From Planctomycetota bacterium (GTDB taxonomy: Bacteria > Planctomycetota > J058), in contig JAHBXY010000011.1 of the NCBI GenBank assembly GCA_019636275.1, forward strand, positions 1 to 64,000: a stretch of 64,000 nucleotides of DNA. Reading direction: 5' to 3'. Under the pieces are notes generated by a model. That model saw only the letters and a list, made by a program, of their open reading frames with translations. It had not been told where the DNA came from and did no database searches. Of the stretch, positions 53,459-63,373 are shown one piece after another. The position numbers and the translations under genes are program-made. The stretch's first letter is position 1, and each line of letters starts with the position of its first letter.

Positions 53459-55321
53459 ATGACCGAGCCGCCTCGCGCCGCCTCGCGCACCCGTCGCATC
53501 CTGGCCTACCTGCGGCCGCACCGGCGCGTGGTCACCGCGATCCTGGCGCTGACCCTGGCCGTGGCCGTGGCCAACACGATCGAGCCCCTGGTGCTCAAGT
53601 TCATCGTCGACGGCCTCCAGGAGGGCGAGGGGACGCGCCCGCTGCTCCTGGGGATCGGCGGGCTCCTCGGCCTCGCGGTGGTCCGCGAGGGGCTGGGCGG
53701 CGTGTCCAACTGGCTCACCTGGCGCACGCGCCTGCACGTGCACTTCGCCTTGATGGAGGCCACGGTCAGCCGGCTCCACCGCCTGCCGCTCAGCTTCCAC
53801 CGGGCCGAGGGCGTCGGCGCGACGATGACCCGCCTCGAGCGGGGCGTGCAGGGCTTCGTCGGGGCCGTGACGACGGTGGCCTTCAGCATCGTGCCCGCGG
53901 CCGTGTTCCTCGTCGTCTCGGTCGGCGTCATGCTCGCGCTCGACTGGCGCCTGGCGCTCGTCGTGCTCGCCTTCGTGCCGCTGCCGGCCCTGATCGCCCG
54001 CAAGGCGGCGCCCGTGCAGATCGAGCGCGAGCGCACCCTCATGGAGCGCTGGACGCGGATCTACTCGCGCTTCAACGAGGTCCTCTCGGGGATCCTCGTC
54101 GTGAAGAGCTTCGCCATGGAGGAGGCCGAGAAGCAGCGCTTCCTCGACGACGTCGAGGCCGCCAACCGCGTCGTCGTCCGCGGCGTGGGGCTCGACTCGG
54201 GCGTGGGCGCGGCCCAGAACCTGGCCGTGCTCCTCGCGCGGATCTCCGCGATCGCCGTGGGCGGCTGGCTCGTGGTCCAGGGCCAGGCGACGCTCGGCAC
54301 GCTCCTGGCGTTCCTGGGCTACATCGGCGCGCTGTTCGGCCCGGTGCAGGGGCTGTCGGACGTCTACAAGACGCTGCGCACGGCGCAGGTGTCGCTCGAC
54401 CAGGTGTTCGCGATCCTCGACGCGGAGGACCTCCTGTGCGACGCGCCCGACGCGGCCGACGTCGCCGCCGTCCACGGCCGGGTGAGCTTCGATGGCGTGA
54501 CCTTCGCCCACCACGGCGGCCCGCGGCTGCTCGACGGGATCGACCTCGAGGTCCCGCCCGGGCAGCTCGTCGCGCTCGTCGGCCCGAGCGGCGCGGGCAA
54601 GACCACGCTCCTGTCGCTCCTGCAGCGCTTCCACGACCCGCAGCGCGGCGCGGTGAGGATCGACGGCCGCGACGTGCGGACGCTCCGGCAGCTCTCCCTG
54701 CGGCGGCACATCGGCGTCGTCACGCAGGACCCGCTCCTGTTCAACGAGTCGGTGCGGGCGAACATCGCCTACGGCCGCCCCGAGGCGTCGGCGGCCGAGG
54801 TCGAGGCGGCGGCGCGCGCCGCTCAGGCGCACGAGTTCATCACGCGCCTGCCCGACGGCTACGAGACCGTCGTCGGCGAGCGCGGCAACCGTCTATCGAC
54901 CGGCGAGCGGCAGCGCATCGCGATCGCCCGCGCGCTGCTCAAGGACCCTTCGGTGCTGATCCTCGACGAGCCGACGTCGGCCCTGGACGCCGAGTCGGAG
55001 GCCGCCGTGCAGGAGGCGCTCGGGCGGCTCGTGCGCGGGCGCACGACCTTCGTCGTGGCCCACCGCCTGGCCACCGTCGTCGACGCCGACCGGATCCTCG
55101 TCCTGCGCGACGGCCGGATCGCCGAGGACGGCACGCACCGCGAGCTCCTGGCGCGCGGCGGCTACTACGCCGAGCTCGTACGGAAGCAGACCCGCGGCCT
55201 CCTGCCGACCGGCGACGTGGTCCCCGTCGCTGCGCCCGGCCGGCTCGCGCGCCGGACGGACCGCATGGCGCTGGATCCGTGGGTGCCCGCGCTCGGGCGG
55301 TTTCGCCCGGCTCCGGGCTGA
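53459..55321 (+). CDS. ABC exporter, fused permease and ATPase
   Basis: 620 residues from ATG 53459 with AGGGGAAG upstream. Six hydrophobic helices fill residues 20-310. The ATPase has Walker [12 protein letters not shown] at about 378-388, Q-loop VVTQDPLLF, signature [16 protein letters not shown] and Walker [13 protein letters not shown], then [11 protein letters not shown]. Architecture is MsbA-like, a homodimeric lipid or drug exporter. The last 45 residues, [18 protein letters not shown] and on, are extra. Confidence 0.88.
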   Translation: MTEPPRAASRTRRILAYLRPHRRVVTAILALTLAVAVANTIEPLVLKFIVDGLQEGEGTRPLLLGIGGLLGLAVVREGLGGVSNWLTWRTRLHVHFALMEATVSRLHRLPLSFHRAEGVGATMTRLERGVQGFVGAVTTVAFSIVPAAVFLVVSVGVMLALDWRLALVVLAFVPLPALIARKAAPVQIERERTLMERWTRIYSRFNEVLSGILVVKSFAMEEAEKQRFLDDVEAANRVVVRGVGLDSGVGAAQNLAVLLARISAIAVGGWLVVQGQATLGTLLAFLGYIGALFGPVQGLSDVYKTLRTAQVSLDQVFAILDAEDLLCDAPDAADVAAVHGRVSFDGVTFAHHGGPRLLDGIDLEVPPGQLVALVGPSGAGKTTLLSLLQRFHDPQRGAVRIDGRDVRTLRQLSLRRHIGVVTQDPLLFNESVRANIAYGRPEASAAEVEAAARAAQAHEFITRLPDGYETVVGERGNRLSTGERQRIAIARALLKDPSVLILDEPTSALDAESEAAVQEALGRLVRGRTTFVVAHRLATVVDADRILVLRDGRIAEDGTHRELLARGGYYAELVRKQTRGLLPTGDVVPVAAPGRLARRTDRMALDPWVPALGRFRPAPG

Positions 55322-55327
55322 GCGACC

Positions 55328-55465
55328 CTACGCCGCGCGCAGGTAGCGCCAGGCCCGGCCGTCCCAGGCGACCTCGTGGCGCGAGGGCGGGCCGCGGTGC
55401 TCGCTCGCCTGCGCCACGGCGACCAGCCGATCGCCGTCGAGGCGCAGGGCGTCGATCCCTACGCG
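55328..55465 (-). pseudogene. Coding remnant without a start codon
   Basis: One minus-strand frame reads GIDALRLDGDRLVAVAQASE, then HEVAWDGRAWRYLRAA before TAG at 55328, with good protein-like composition. A TGA a few codons upstream leaves no start. It looks like the 3' end of a lost gene, next to the debranching enzyme. Confidence 0.3.
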
Positions 55466-57544
55466 TCAGACGGGGGTGCACTTCACCCAGCAGCGCAGCA
55501 CCTCCGCCACGCTCCAGGCCTGCGCCACGCAGCCGCGCGGCGTGAAGGGCGCCTCGGCGTCGAAGATCTCGCTCACCTGGCCCACGCAGCCGTCGCTCAG
55601 GTGCGCGATCAGCCCCTCGAGCAGGCGCCGCGCGCCGGCCGGGTCGTCGGGGTGGACCTGCAGCCAGGCGTCGACGAACGGCCCGATCAGCCAGCCCCAC
55701 ACGGTCCCCTGGTGGTAGGCGGCGTCTCGCATGCGGATGTCGCCGAAGTAGCGCGGCTTGTAGTCGGGGTGGCCCGGCGCGAGCGAGCGCAGGCCCACGG
55801 GCGTGAGCAGCCGCTCCTCGACCGCGCGCAGGACCGACGCCCAGCGCTCGCGGGCCAGGACCGGGTGGCGCAGCGAGAGCGCGAACACCTGGTTGGGGCG
55901 GCAGGCCGGGTCGTCGCCCTCCTCGCCGTCGACGACGTCGTAGAGGTGACCGCCAGCCTCGTACCAGAAGCGCCGGTTGAAGCTCTCCTGCGCGCGCGAA
56001 GCGTGCTCGCCCAGCCAGCGCGCGTGCTCGTCGCCCTCGAGGTCTCGTGTCCAGCCCTCGAGCAGGCGGAGCGCGTTGTACCAGAGCGCGTTCAGCTCGA
56101 CCGCCTTGCCCCGCCGCGGCGTCACGACCCAGTCGCCCACCTTGGCGTCCATCCACGTGAGCTGGTAGCCCGGCGCGCCCTGCCGCAGGAGGCCGTCGTC
56201 GGGGTCGACGCCGATCCCGAAGCGCGTGCCGGCGAGGTGCGCGCCGACGACCTCGCGCAGGCGCGGCAGGAGCAGGCCCAGGAGCGCCCGGTCGCCGGTC
56301 GTCTCCACGTAACGATCGATCGCGTGGAAGAACCACAGCGTCGCATCGGCCGTGTGGTAGAGCCCGTCCTCTTGCCCCTCGGGGAACAGGTTCGGGATCA
56401 GGCCGTCCTTCACGTGCTGGGCGAACGACACCAGCACCTCGCGCGCCTCGGCGTGGCGGCCGGTGGTGAGCGTGAGCCCCTCGAGGCTGATCATCGTGTC
56501 GCGGCCCCAGTCGGTGAACCAGTGGTAGCCCGCGATCACGCTGCGGTACTCGCCGCCGGCCGCGCGCGCGCAGGCGGTGTCCTTCACGCGCCAGCGCGGG
56601 CTGATCACGAACTGGTCGGCGGCGAGCACCAGCTCCGCCGCCGGGCCCTCGCGGGCGCGCGGGTCGGCCTGGGCGAGCAGCCGCTCGCGCCGGGCGCGCT
56701 CGGCCAGGCGCGCCTCGTCGGGCGGCAGGGCCAGGACGGTCTCCCAGGGCTCGGTCGAGGCGACGAGCGTGGCCTCGGGCGCGTCGTGCGTGAGGAACAC
56801 GCGGAAGTGACCGGGGCGCACGACGGCGGCGACCGAGCCGTAGCCGCGGTCGGCCTCGACGCGGTGGTGCACGCGCGGCCCCTCGCGCCACTCGACCGTG
56901 AACGCCGGGCACTGGCCGCGGAGCTGCAGGCGCAAGGCCGGCAGGTCCTCGCCGCCGCGGACCTCGTAGCGGTCGTCGCCCGCGGTGGTGAGCGTGTAGC
57001 GGCGCGACAGCTCCTCCTCGAACGGGGCGTCGTGGGGCCGGAAGGCGAACGACGGGTGCAGCCGCAGCCGCACCGGCCCGTGGCCGTCGACCAGCCGGTA
57101 GGTCACGTGCACCGTGTTCTGCCCGTGGGGCATGAGCACGCGGCGCTCGAGCAGCACGCCGTCGACCTCGTAGCGCCACACCGGGAGGCCCGCCTCGAGG
57201 CGGAGCTCGACGAGGTGCGCCGTGTGCGCCTCGAGCTCGTCGGGGCGCTCCTCGCCGCCCAGCCGCGCCCTCGCCCCGCCCGGGAGGCGCACGTCCTCGA
57301 GCAGGTGGTTGAGCATGAGCATGCGCCCGTGCCGGGCCAGCGCCGCGACCAGGAGGCCGTGGTAGCGGCGCGTCGCCACCCCTGAGAGCGTGCCCGAGGC
57401 GTAGCCGCCGACGCCGTTGGTGACCAGCCACTCGAGCTCGAGGAGCGGCGCCGGATCGGCGCCGTCGCCGCGCGCCCAGCGGACGGTGCGCACCAGCGGC
57501 GCCGGCGGCGCCTCGGGCTCGAGCACGTCGGCGCGATCGTTCAC
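55466..57544 (-). CDS. Amylo-alpha-1,6-glucosidase (glycogen debranching)
   Basis: 692 residues from GTG 57544, overlapping the treZ stop (GTGA). N-terminal domain with WLVTNGVGGYASGTLSGVATR split as VTNGVGGYASGT, GVATRRYHGLL, then the GDE catalytic (alpha/alpha) domain: WFTDWGRDTMISLEGL at about 340, TADATLWFFHAID, TWMDAKVGDWVVTPR and NALWYNALRLLEG, ending in YHQGTVWGWLIGPF. It hydrolyses branch points in glycogen. Its coupling to TreZ suggests glycogen-to-trehalose conversion. Confidence 0.88.
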   Translation of the reverse strand: MNDRADVLEPEAPPAPLVRTVRWARGDGADPAPLLELEWLVTNGVGGYASGTLSGVATRRYHGLLVAALARHGRMLMLNHLLEDVRLPGGARARLGGEERPDELEAHTAHLVELRLEAGLPVWRYEVDGVLLERRVLMPHGQNTVHVTYRLVDGHGPVRLRLHPSFAFRPHDAPFEEELSRRYTLTTAGDDRYEVRGGEDLPALRLQLRGQCPAFTVEWREGPRVHHRVEADRGYGSVAAVVRPGHFRVFLTHDAPEATLVASTEPWETVLALPPDEARLAERARRERLLAQADPRAREGPAAELVLAADQFVISPRWRVKDTACARAAGGEYRSVIAGYHWFTDWGRDTMISLEGLTLTTGRHAEAREVLVSFAQHVKDGLIPNLFPEGQEDGLYHTADATLWFFHAIDRYVETTGDRALLGLLLPRLREVVGAHLAGTRFGIGVDPDDGLLRQGAPGYQLTWMDAKVGDWVVTPRRGKAVELNALWYNALRLLEGWTRDLEGDEHARWLGEHASRAQESFNRRFWYEAGGHLYDVVDGEEGDDPACRPNQVFALSLRHPVLARERWASVLRAVEERLLTPVGLRSLAPGHPDYKPRYFGDIRMRDAAYHQGTVWGWLIGPFVDAWLQVHPDDPAGARRLLEGLIAHLSDGCVGQVSEIFDAEAPFTPRGCVAQAWSVAEVLRCWVKCTPV

Positions 57545-59445
57545 GGACTCCCCTCCTCGGCGAGCAGCACGGCCATGTGGGCGGCGAGGCGCCACCCGCG
57601 GTCGTCATCATGCGCCGGCGCGCCGCTGCCGCCATGGGCCGGGTCCTCGCTCGACCACACGACCCGCCAGCGCCCGCCGGGCGGCGGGGCGAGGAGCGGC
57701 TCGGGGGCGGGGACGAGGTCCAGGTCGGCGCCGAGGTTCACCACGAGGAGGCGGTCGCCGTGCTGGCCCCCGGCGAAGCGGAGCGCGAACGCCTCGGGCC
57801 CGAGGACGGCGCCGTCGATGCCGCCGGGGCGCGGGGCGCGCAGGACGGGGTCCTCGCGGCGCAGGCGCAGGAGGTCGCGGTGGAGGCGGAGGACCTCCGC
57901 GTGGCCGGGGAGGTCCCGCTCGTGCGGGTCGAGCTTGCAGCGGCGGAAGGTCGCCTCGTCGCAGGGGTCAGGCAGGGCCTCCGGCGCGCCCAGGACGCCC
58001 GGGAACTGGGCCAGGAACTCCGCCCGCCCGCGGCGGACCGCCTCGGCCAGCGCGCCCTGATGATCGGCGAAGAACAGGAACGGGCTCGAGGCCGCGTGCT
58101 CCTGCCCCTGGAAGAGGAGCGGCGTCTGCGGGCCGAGGAGCAGGACGGCCGTCATGGCGCGCAGGCGCCCGGGGCTGGTCAGGCGGTCGAGGCGCCGCCC
58201 GTCGAGCGAGTTGGCCACCTGGTCGTGGTTCTGCAGGTAGTGGACGAACGCCGCCGGCGGCAGGTCGCCGGCCGGCCCGCCGCGCCGCTTGCCCTGCCAG
58301 GCGTAGCGCTGGCCCTGGAAGAGGAAGCCCCGGCGCAGCGACGAGACGAGCTCCTGGGGCGCGCCCCGGTAGTCGGTGTAGTAGGCCTCGCGGCGGCCGG
58401 TGAGGGCCACGCGCGCGGCGTGGTGGAAGTCGTCGTTCCAGAGCGCGTCGCAGCCCAGGCCGCCCTCCCCCTCGCCGCGGGCGAGGCGCGGGTCCTGCGG
58501 CTCGTTCTCGGCGACGACCAGCGTCCAGCGCTCGCCGGCCGCCTCGCGCACGCGCCGCGTGAGGGCCAGGACGATGTGCTCCTCGGAGGTGTCGAAGAGC
58601 TGCTGCGTGGCGTCGAGGCGCAGCCCGTCCAGGTGGAACTCGTCGACCCAGTAGCCGGCGTTCGCCTCGTAGAAGGCGCGCACCGGGCCGCAGCCCGGGC
58701 CGTCGAAGTTCGGCGCGTCGCCCCACTCGCTGCGGGTCGCCCCCACCCAGGCGGGCGAGAGCAGGGGAAGGACGCAGCCGTCGGGGCCGAAGTGGTTGTA
58801 GACCACGTCGAGGATCACCCCGAGGCCGAGCCGGTGCGCCGCGTCGACGAACGCGCGCAGGTCGTCGGGGCCGCCGTAGAGGCGGGTCGGGGCGAACAGG
58901 CACACCCCGTCGTAGCCCCAGTTGAAGCGCCCCGGGAAGTCGGCGATCGGCATGACCTCGAGCACGGTCACGCCGAGGTCCGCCAGCCGCGGCAGCTCGC
59001 GGGCGGCCGCCGTCCACGTGCCCTCGGGCGTGAACGTGCCCACGTGCAGCTCGTAGAGCACCTGCCCCTCGCGGCCGATCCCCTGCCAGGCGGCGTCGGT
59101 CCAGGCGAAGGCATCGGGGTCGACCACCTCGGACGGCCCGTGCGGGCCTTCGGGCTGGAAGCGCGAGGCGGGGTCGTGGACCAGGAGGTCGCCGTCGAGC
59201 CGCAGGCGGTAGCGCGTCCCCGGCCCGGCCTCGGGCACCCAGCCCGAGAACCAGCCCTCCTCGGCCGGGTCGTCCTCGCGCTCGAGCGGCACGGGACCGG
59301 CGGCCAGCGCCGCCTCGGGCACGACCTCGACCGAGCGCCGCCCGGGCGCCCACACCCGGACGTGCACGCCGTCGCCGCCGACCTCGGCGCCGAACGGCAG
59401 GCGCCGCCACGCCAGCTCCGGCCTGGGCTCCTGCCGCTGCTCCAT
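57541..59445 (-). CDS. treZ: Malto-oligosyltrehalose trehalohydrolase
   Basis: 634 residues from ATG 59445 (ATG 59466 lacks a ribosome-binding site). CBM48-like N-terminus, then a GH13 barrel with VLYELHVGTFTPEGTW, FNWGYDGVCLFAPTRLYGGP, VILDVVYNHFGPDG, LDGLRLDATQQLFD with catalytic Asp, VVAENEPQDPRL with catalytic Glu and FVHYLQNHDQVANS. It releases trehalose from maltooligosyltrehalose. TreY, which makes that substrate, is not in the window. Confidence 0.92.
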   Translation of the reverse strand: MEQRQEPRPELAWRRLPFGAEVGGDGVHVRVWAPGRRSVEVVPEAALAAGPVPLEREDDPAEEGWFSGWVPEAGPGTRYRLRLDGDLLVHDPASRFQPEGPHGPSEVVDPDAFAWTDAAWQGIGREGQVLYELHVGTFTPEGTWTAAARELPRLADLGVTVLEVMPIADFPGRFNWGYDGVCLFAPTRLYGGPDDLRAFVDAAHRLGLGVILDVVYNHFGPDGCVLPLLSPAWVGATRSEWGDAPNFDGPGCGPVRAFYEANAGYWVDEFHLDGLRLDATQQLFDTSEEHIVLALTRRVREAAGERWTLVVAENEPQDPRLARGEGEGGLGCDALWNDDFHHAARVALTGRREAYYTDYRGAPQELVSSLRRGFLFQGQRYAWQGKRRGGPAGDLPPAAFVHYLQNHDQVANSLDGRRLDRLTSPGRLRAMTAVLLLGPQTPLLFQGQEHAASSPFLFFADHQGALAEAVRRGRAEFLAQFPGVLGAPEALPDPCDEATFRRCKLDPHERDLPGHAEVLRLHRDLLRLRREDPVLRAPRPGGIDGAVLGPEAFALRFAGGQHGDRLLVVNLGADLDLVPAPEPLLAPPPGGRWRVVWSSEDPAHGGSGAPAHDDDRGWRLAAHMAVLLAEEGSP

Positions 59446-59600
59446 GCCGCCCTCGCTCCGTCCCATCAGGGCAGCAGCAACGGTCAGGCCCGCGCGCGCG
59501 CACGCCCGGCGCGCGCGGCCGCGGCGCGCGTGGTCGCCGACGGGACGCCGCCGTCCCGCGGCGGGGAGCCGGGCGTGGCGCGCGTGCGCAGACAGGAAAG

Positions 59601-60030
59601 GTCACAACAGAGGAGCAGAGGGAGCAGAGGGCGGACGGGGGGAGCAGAGTCGCCCTTCACGTCGCCGGCCGAGCCCGCGCGACGGTGCTGCTGCCCGTGG
59701 AGAGCCGGTCACCGCGCTCCGAGGGTGATCGAGGGACGCCGAGGCCGTCGGTGAGCTCGGTGTGGCCTCGGTGAGCTCGGTCGGTGACCCGCTCAATCTC
59801 GGGGTCCTCTCGGGGTCCTCTCGGATCCTCTCCGATCGCCGGCGCAGGGATCAGGGACCCGCCCGGCCTACGCCCGTCTACCGCGCTCGCCGGTCCTCGG
59901 GTCGGGGACGGGAGGGGGACCGGGCCGGCCTGCCCGTGAGGCCTCTGCTCCCTCTGCTCCTCTGTGGTGATCCATCGGGTTCAGGTCGGGCCGGCCTGCC
60001 TTGAGACCTCTGCTCCTCTGTGGTGATCAC
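59601..60030. repeat. CAGAGG repeat region with 29-bp inverted arms
   Basis: The arm at 59601-59630 (ACAGAGGAGCAGAGGGAGCA core) is the inverse of 59942-59970. A third, shortened arm lies at 60006-60030 and ends at the kinase stop codon. A direct duplication, GGGCCGGCCTGCC, precedes the second and third arms. Between the arms, 59735-59840 has short tandem words (TCGGGGTCCTC, GAGCTCGGT). No gene is seen in 59446-60026. Confidence 0.6.
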
Positions 60031-62075
60031 TCGCTCCCCCCCGTGAGGAGCGCGGCGCGCTCCTCCAGCGCCTGGGCCCGGACGACGTCGCCGCCGAGCC
60101 GGGCCGCCTCGGCCGCGAGCCGCAGCGGCTCCGGATCGCGCGGGCGCAGGGTGTGCGCCCGGTCGAGGGCCGCCAGGGCGCGCACCGGCTCGCCGAGCGC
60201 CAGCCGCGCGCGGCCGAGGAGCAGGTGCGCGCCGCCGTCCTCGGGGTCGAGCTCGACCGCGCGCAGCGCCTGCCGCTGCGAGGAGACCGCGTCGCCCAGG
60301 CGCAGGAGGGCCTCGCCGAGCACACGCACCGCCTCGCCGCCCGACGGCCCGGCGGCGGCCCGGTCGATCTGGCTCACCGCCTCGTCGGCGTGGCCGCGGG
60401 CGAGGAGCACCTCGGCCAGGAGCACGCGCGCCGGGTCGAGGTCGGGGCGCGCCTCCAGCGCGGCGCTGGCCTCGGGGTGGGCCGCCGCGGCGTCCTGCCG
60501 GGCCAGGAGCAGCCGGCCGCGCGCGTAGTGGCCGAGGGCGCCGGGCGCCTCGGCCAGGCGCGTCAGCGCGGCCAGGGCGCGCGGCGCGTCCTTGAGGTCG
60601 AGCCGCAGGAGCTCGGCCTGCAGGAAGAGCACCGGCCAGGCGCCGACGCCGTCCTGGGTGGCCTCGGCGGCCGCCTCGAGGTCGGCGAGCGCGCGCCGCG
60701 CGGCCTCGCGCGCGGCGCCGAGGTCGTGGCCGCGCGCGCGCCGCTCCTGGCACAGGGCGCGGAGGACGCGGGCGCGGGCGATCAGGACGTCCCAGGCGTC
60801 GGGCCAGGCCTCGACGACGCGGTCGTAGGCCGCCGCCTGGCCCTCGAGCGTCGTCGCCAGCGCCGCCTCGACCAGCGCCGCGCGCCGGGCCTCCTCGCGC
60901 GTGGCGCGCGCCTCGGCGAGGCGCCGCCCCTCGAGCAGGCGCGCCCGCTCCTCCTCGAGCTTGGCGCGCACGCGCCCCTCGCCCTCGGCCTCGCGGCGGA
61001 CCCACAGGGCCACGCCGGCGCCCCCGAGGAGGCCGGCCAGGGCGACGACGCCGCCCGTGACCACGGCCCGGTGCCGGAGGAGGCGGCGCCCCGCGCGCCG
61101 CGCGGCGGAGGGCGGGCGGGCGTGGACGGCCTCGCCGGCGAGGAAGCGCGCGAGGTCGTCGGCGAGCAGCCCCGCCGACGCGTAGCGGCGGGCGGGGTCC
61201 TTCTCCAGGCACACGAGGACGATCGCCTCCAGGTCCGGGGCGATCCGCGGGTTGAGGCGCCGCGGCGCGGCGGGCTCGTCCTGGAGGACGGAGCGCACGA
61301 GCTCCGGGAACGAGTCGCCGCAGAACGGCACGCGCCCGGTGAGGCACTCGTAGAGCGTCGCGCCGAGGGCGTAGATGTCCATGCGCGGCTCGGGCGCGAC
61401 GCCGCGGAGCTGCTCGGGCGCCATGAAGGCCGGCGTGCCGACCGTCGCCTCGCTCTTCGTCAGGCGCGGGAGGGCGAGGTCGCGCGCCAGGCCGAAGTCG
61501 CTCAGGTAGGGGTGGCCGGCGCGGTCGACGAGGATGTTCTCCGGCTTCACGTCGCGGTGGACGATCCCCTGGGCGTGCGCGAACTCGAGCGCGCGCGCGA
61601 TCGGCACCAGCAGCTCGACGACCTGCCGGGGCGCCGACGCGCCGCCCTCGGCGACGAGGCGGTCGAGCGGCTGGCCGTCGATCACGTCCATCGTCAGGTA
61701 GGGCCGCCCGTCGATCGTGCCGGCGTCGTGGATCGAGACGACGTTCGGATGGCGCAGGTGAGCCGCGGCGCGGGCCTCGCGCACGAACCGCAGGAGCTGC
61801 ACGTCGCTCGCGCCGCGCCCGGCGAGCAGCGTCTTGAGCGCGACCTGGCGGCCGAGCTGCGCGTCCCAGGCCTCGTAGACGACGCCGACGCCGCCGCGCC
61901 CCAGCTCGCGGCGCAGCACGTAGCGCCCGAAGGTGCCGCCGGCCGCCGGGGCGTCGGGCGGCGTCGGCGCGCCGTCGGGCTCGGTCGCGTCGCGCGACGC
62001 GCTGCCCGTCCGACCGGCGCCAGGCGCCTCGTCGTCGCCGGGCGAGCGGACCTGCGTCTCGGTGGCGGCGCCCAC
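60027..62075 (-). CDS. Ser/Thr protein kinase with TM helix and TPR-like tail
   Basis: 682 residues from GTG 62075. Kinase domain at about 50-310: ELGRGGVGVVYEAWD, VALKTLLAG, HRDVKPENIL, LSDFGLARD and GTPAFMAPEQLRGV. A basic stretch and one membrane helix (AVVTGGVVALAGLLGGAGVALWV) follow near 335. The extracellular or periplasmic remainder is a long run of Ala/Leu-rich helices with TPR spacing (EAVRVLGEALLRLGDA, GAHLLLGRARLALGEPVRAL). Typical receptor kinase of planctomycetes and myxobacteria. The stop codon lies inside a CAGAGG repeat arm. Confidence 0.88.
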   Translation of the reverse strand: MGAATETQVRSPGDDEAPGAGRTGSASRDATEPDGAPTPPDAPAAGGTFGRYVLRRELGRGGVGVVYEAWDAQLGRQVALKTLLAGRGASDVQLLRFVREARAAAHLRHPNVVSIHDAGTIDGRPYLTMDVIDGQPLDRLVAEGGASAPRQVVELLVPIARALEFAHAQGIVHRDVKPENILVDRAGHPYLSDFGLARDLALPRLTKSEATVGTPAFMAPEQLRGVAPEPRMDIYALGATLYECLTGRVPFCGDSFPELVRSVLQDEPAAPRRLNPRIAPDLEAIVLVCLEKDPARRYASAGLLADDLARFLAGEAVHARPPSAARRAGRRLLRHRAVVTGGVVALAGLLGGAGVALWVRREAEGEGRVRAKLEEERARLLEGRRLAEARATREEARRAALVEAALATTLEGQAAAYDRVVEAWPDAWDVLIARARVLRALCQERRARGHDLGAAREAARRALADLEAAAEATQDGVGAWPVLFLQAELLRLDLKDAPRALAALTRLAEAPGALGHYARGRLLLARQDAAAAHPEASAALEARPDLDPARVLLAEVLLARGHADEAVSQIDRAAAGPSGGEAVRVLGEALLRLGDAVSSQRQALRAVELDPEDGGAHLLLGRARLALGEPVRALAALDRAHTLRPRDPEPLRLAAEAARLGGDVVRAQALEERAALLTGGSE

Positions 62076-62254
62076 GCCTGGAGCCTAGCCGCGTGAGCGA
62101 TGGCGGGCCACCGGGCGCCGGGCGCGCCTGGCCCCTCGGCCGTAGCTCGCGCGCGGGCCGGCGCCCCGCGCGCGACGCCGGCGCCCTTCACGCGGGCTTG
62201 TCCGGCCTGGTCGAGGCTGAAGGACGAGGCGCGCGGGGGAGCGAGGACGCCGGC

Positions 62255-63325
62255 GTGAGGTGGCTGCTGGTCGGGCGCGGTCGGGAGGGGGTCGAGGGCG
62301 CGCAGCTCGAGGGCTTCGACATGTACGCCGGGGCCCTGCGGGCCGAGCTCGGGCTCGAGGTCGTGCGGCAGGACGCGGCGACGCTGGCGGAGGCGCGCGC
62401 GGCGATCGCCGCCCACGCCGACGTGGACGCGGCGCTCGTCATGCCGTCGTGGGCCGAGCCGGCCGAGCGGCTGATCGCCTGGTGCCGCGAGGCCCGGGCG
62501 CTCGGGCCGCGCCTGGTGCTGCTCGACTACTACGCGCAGACGAGCTCGCCCCACCTGGGCGCGGCGCCGCACGTCGACCTCTACGTGAAGCGGCAGGCGC
62601 TGCGCGACCGCGGCCTCTACCGCCGCGAGCTGGCGAGCGGCTACGTGTTCACCGAGTTCCTCGCGCGCGACCTGGGCTGGGACCTGGCCGGGTGGCGCTT
62701 CGGCTCGGTCCTGCCGGCCGGCCACGAAGGGGCGCTCGTGGTCGGCTGGAGCCTCGGCGTGCTGCGGCGCAACCGGCTGCTCGCCCGCCTCGGCGCGGCG
62801 CCGTGGGCGCTGCGCCCGCTGGACGTCAACGCGCGCGTCGGCGGGGAGGAGGCCGACGGGCCGCAGGAGTGGTACCAGCGCTACCGCGCCCTCGCGCGCG
62901 AGCGGCTGCAGGCGCTCGCCGGCCGGCTGCGCGTGTCGCACAGCGGCCGCGTCACGCGCCGGCGCTACCTGGCCGAGCTGCTCAGGAGCCGCGTCGTGGT
63001 CAGCCCGTTCGGCTGGGGCGAGGTGTGCTTCCGCGACTACGAGGCGGTCGCCTGCGGCTGCCTGCTGGTGAAGCCGTCCATGCGCCACGTCGAGACGCGG
63101 CCGGACGTGTTCGTCGACCACGAGACCTACCTGCCGCTCAGGTGGGACCTCGCCGACCTCGAGGAGGTCGTGCGCCGCGCCCTCGAGGAGCCGCGGCGCG
63201 CGCGGCGGATCGCCGAGAACGGGCGCCGGCGGCTGCGAGACTACTTCGAGCGCGGCGGGTTCGTGGCCGACGTGGCGCGCGTGGCCGACGCCCTGGCCGG
63301 GCGCCGGCGGGCGCTCGCCGCCTGA
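62255..63325 (+). CDS. CgeB-like / family 1 glycosyltransferase
   Basis: 356 residues from GTG 62255 (VRWLLVGRGREG); an upstream GTG at 62093 would add a low-complexity extension. C-terminal SPFGWGEVCFRDYEAVACGC, LVKPSMRHVETRPDVF and YLPLRWDLADLEEVV are a clear Glyco_trans_1_2 domain. It is separate from the main cluster and probably transfers sugar to a different acceptor. Confidence 0.7.
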   Translation: MRWLLVGRGREGVEGAQLEGFDMYAGALRAELGLEVVRQDAATLAEARAAIAAHADVDAALVMPSWAEPAERLIAWCREARALGPRLVLLDYYAQTSSPHLGAAPHVDLYVKRQALRDRGLYRRELASGYVFTEFLARDLGWDLAGWRFGSVLPAGHEGALVVGWSLGVLRRNRLLARLGAAPWALRPLDVNARVGGEEADGPQEWYQRYRALARERLQALAGRLRVSHSGRVTRRRYLAELLRSRVVVSPFGWGEVCFRDYEAVACGCLLVKPSMRHVETRPDVFVDHETYLPLRWDLADLEEVVRRALEEPRRARRIAENGRRRLRDYFERGGFVADVARVADALAGRRRALAA

Positions 63326-63348
63326 GGCCCCGCGGCGCGCGGCCCGGG

Positions 63349-63354
63349 TAAGAT
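63349..63354 (+). promoter_or_regulatory. Putative -10 box (TAAGAT) for the MoxR gene
   Basis: TAAGAT lies 20 bases before the ATG, with GAGGAG between. Similar TANNNT boxes precede several other genes in the window. Confidence 0.4.
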
Positions 63355-63373
63355 CGCGGGCTCCGAGGAGCAT

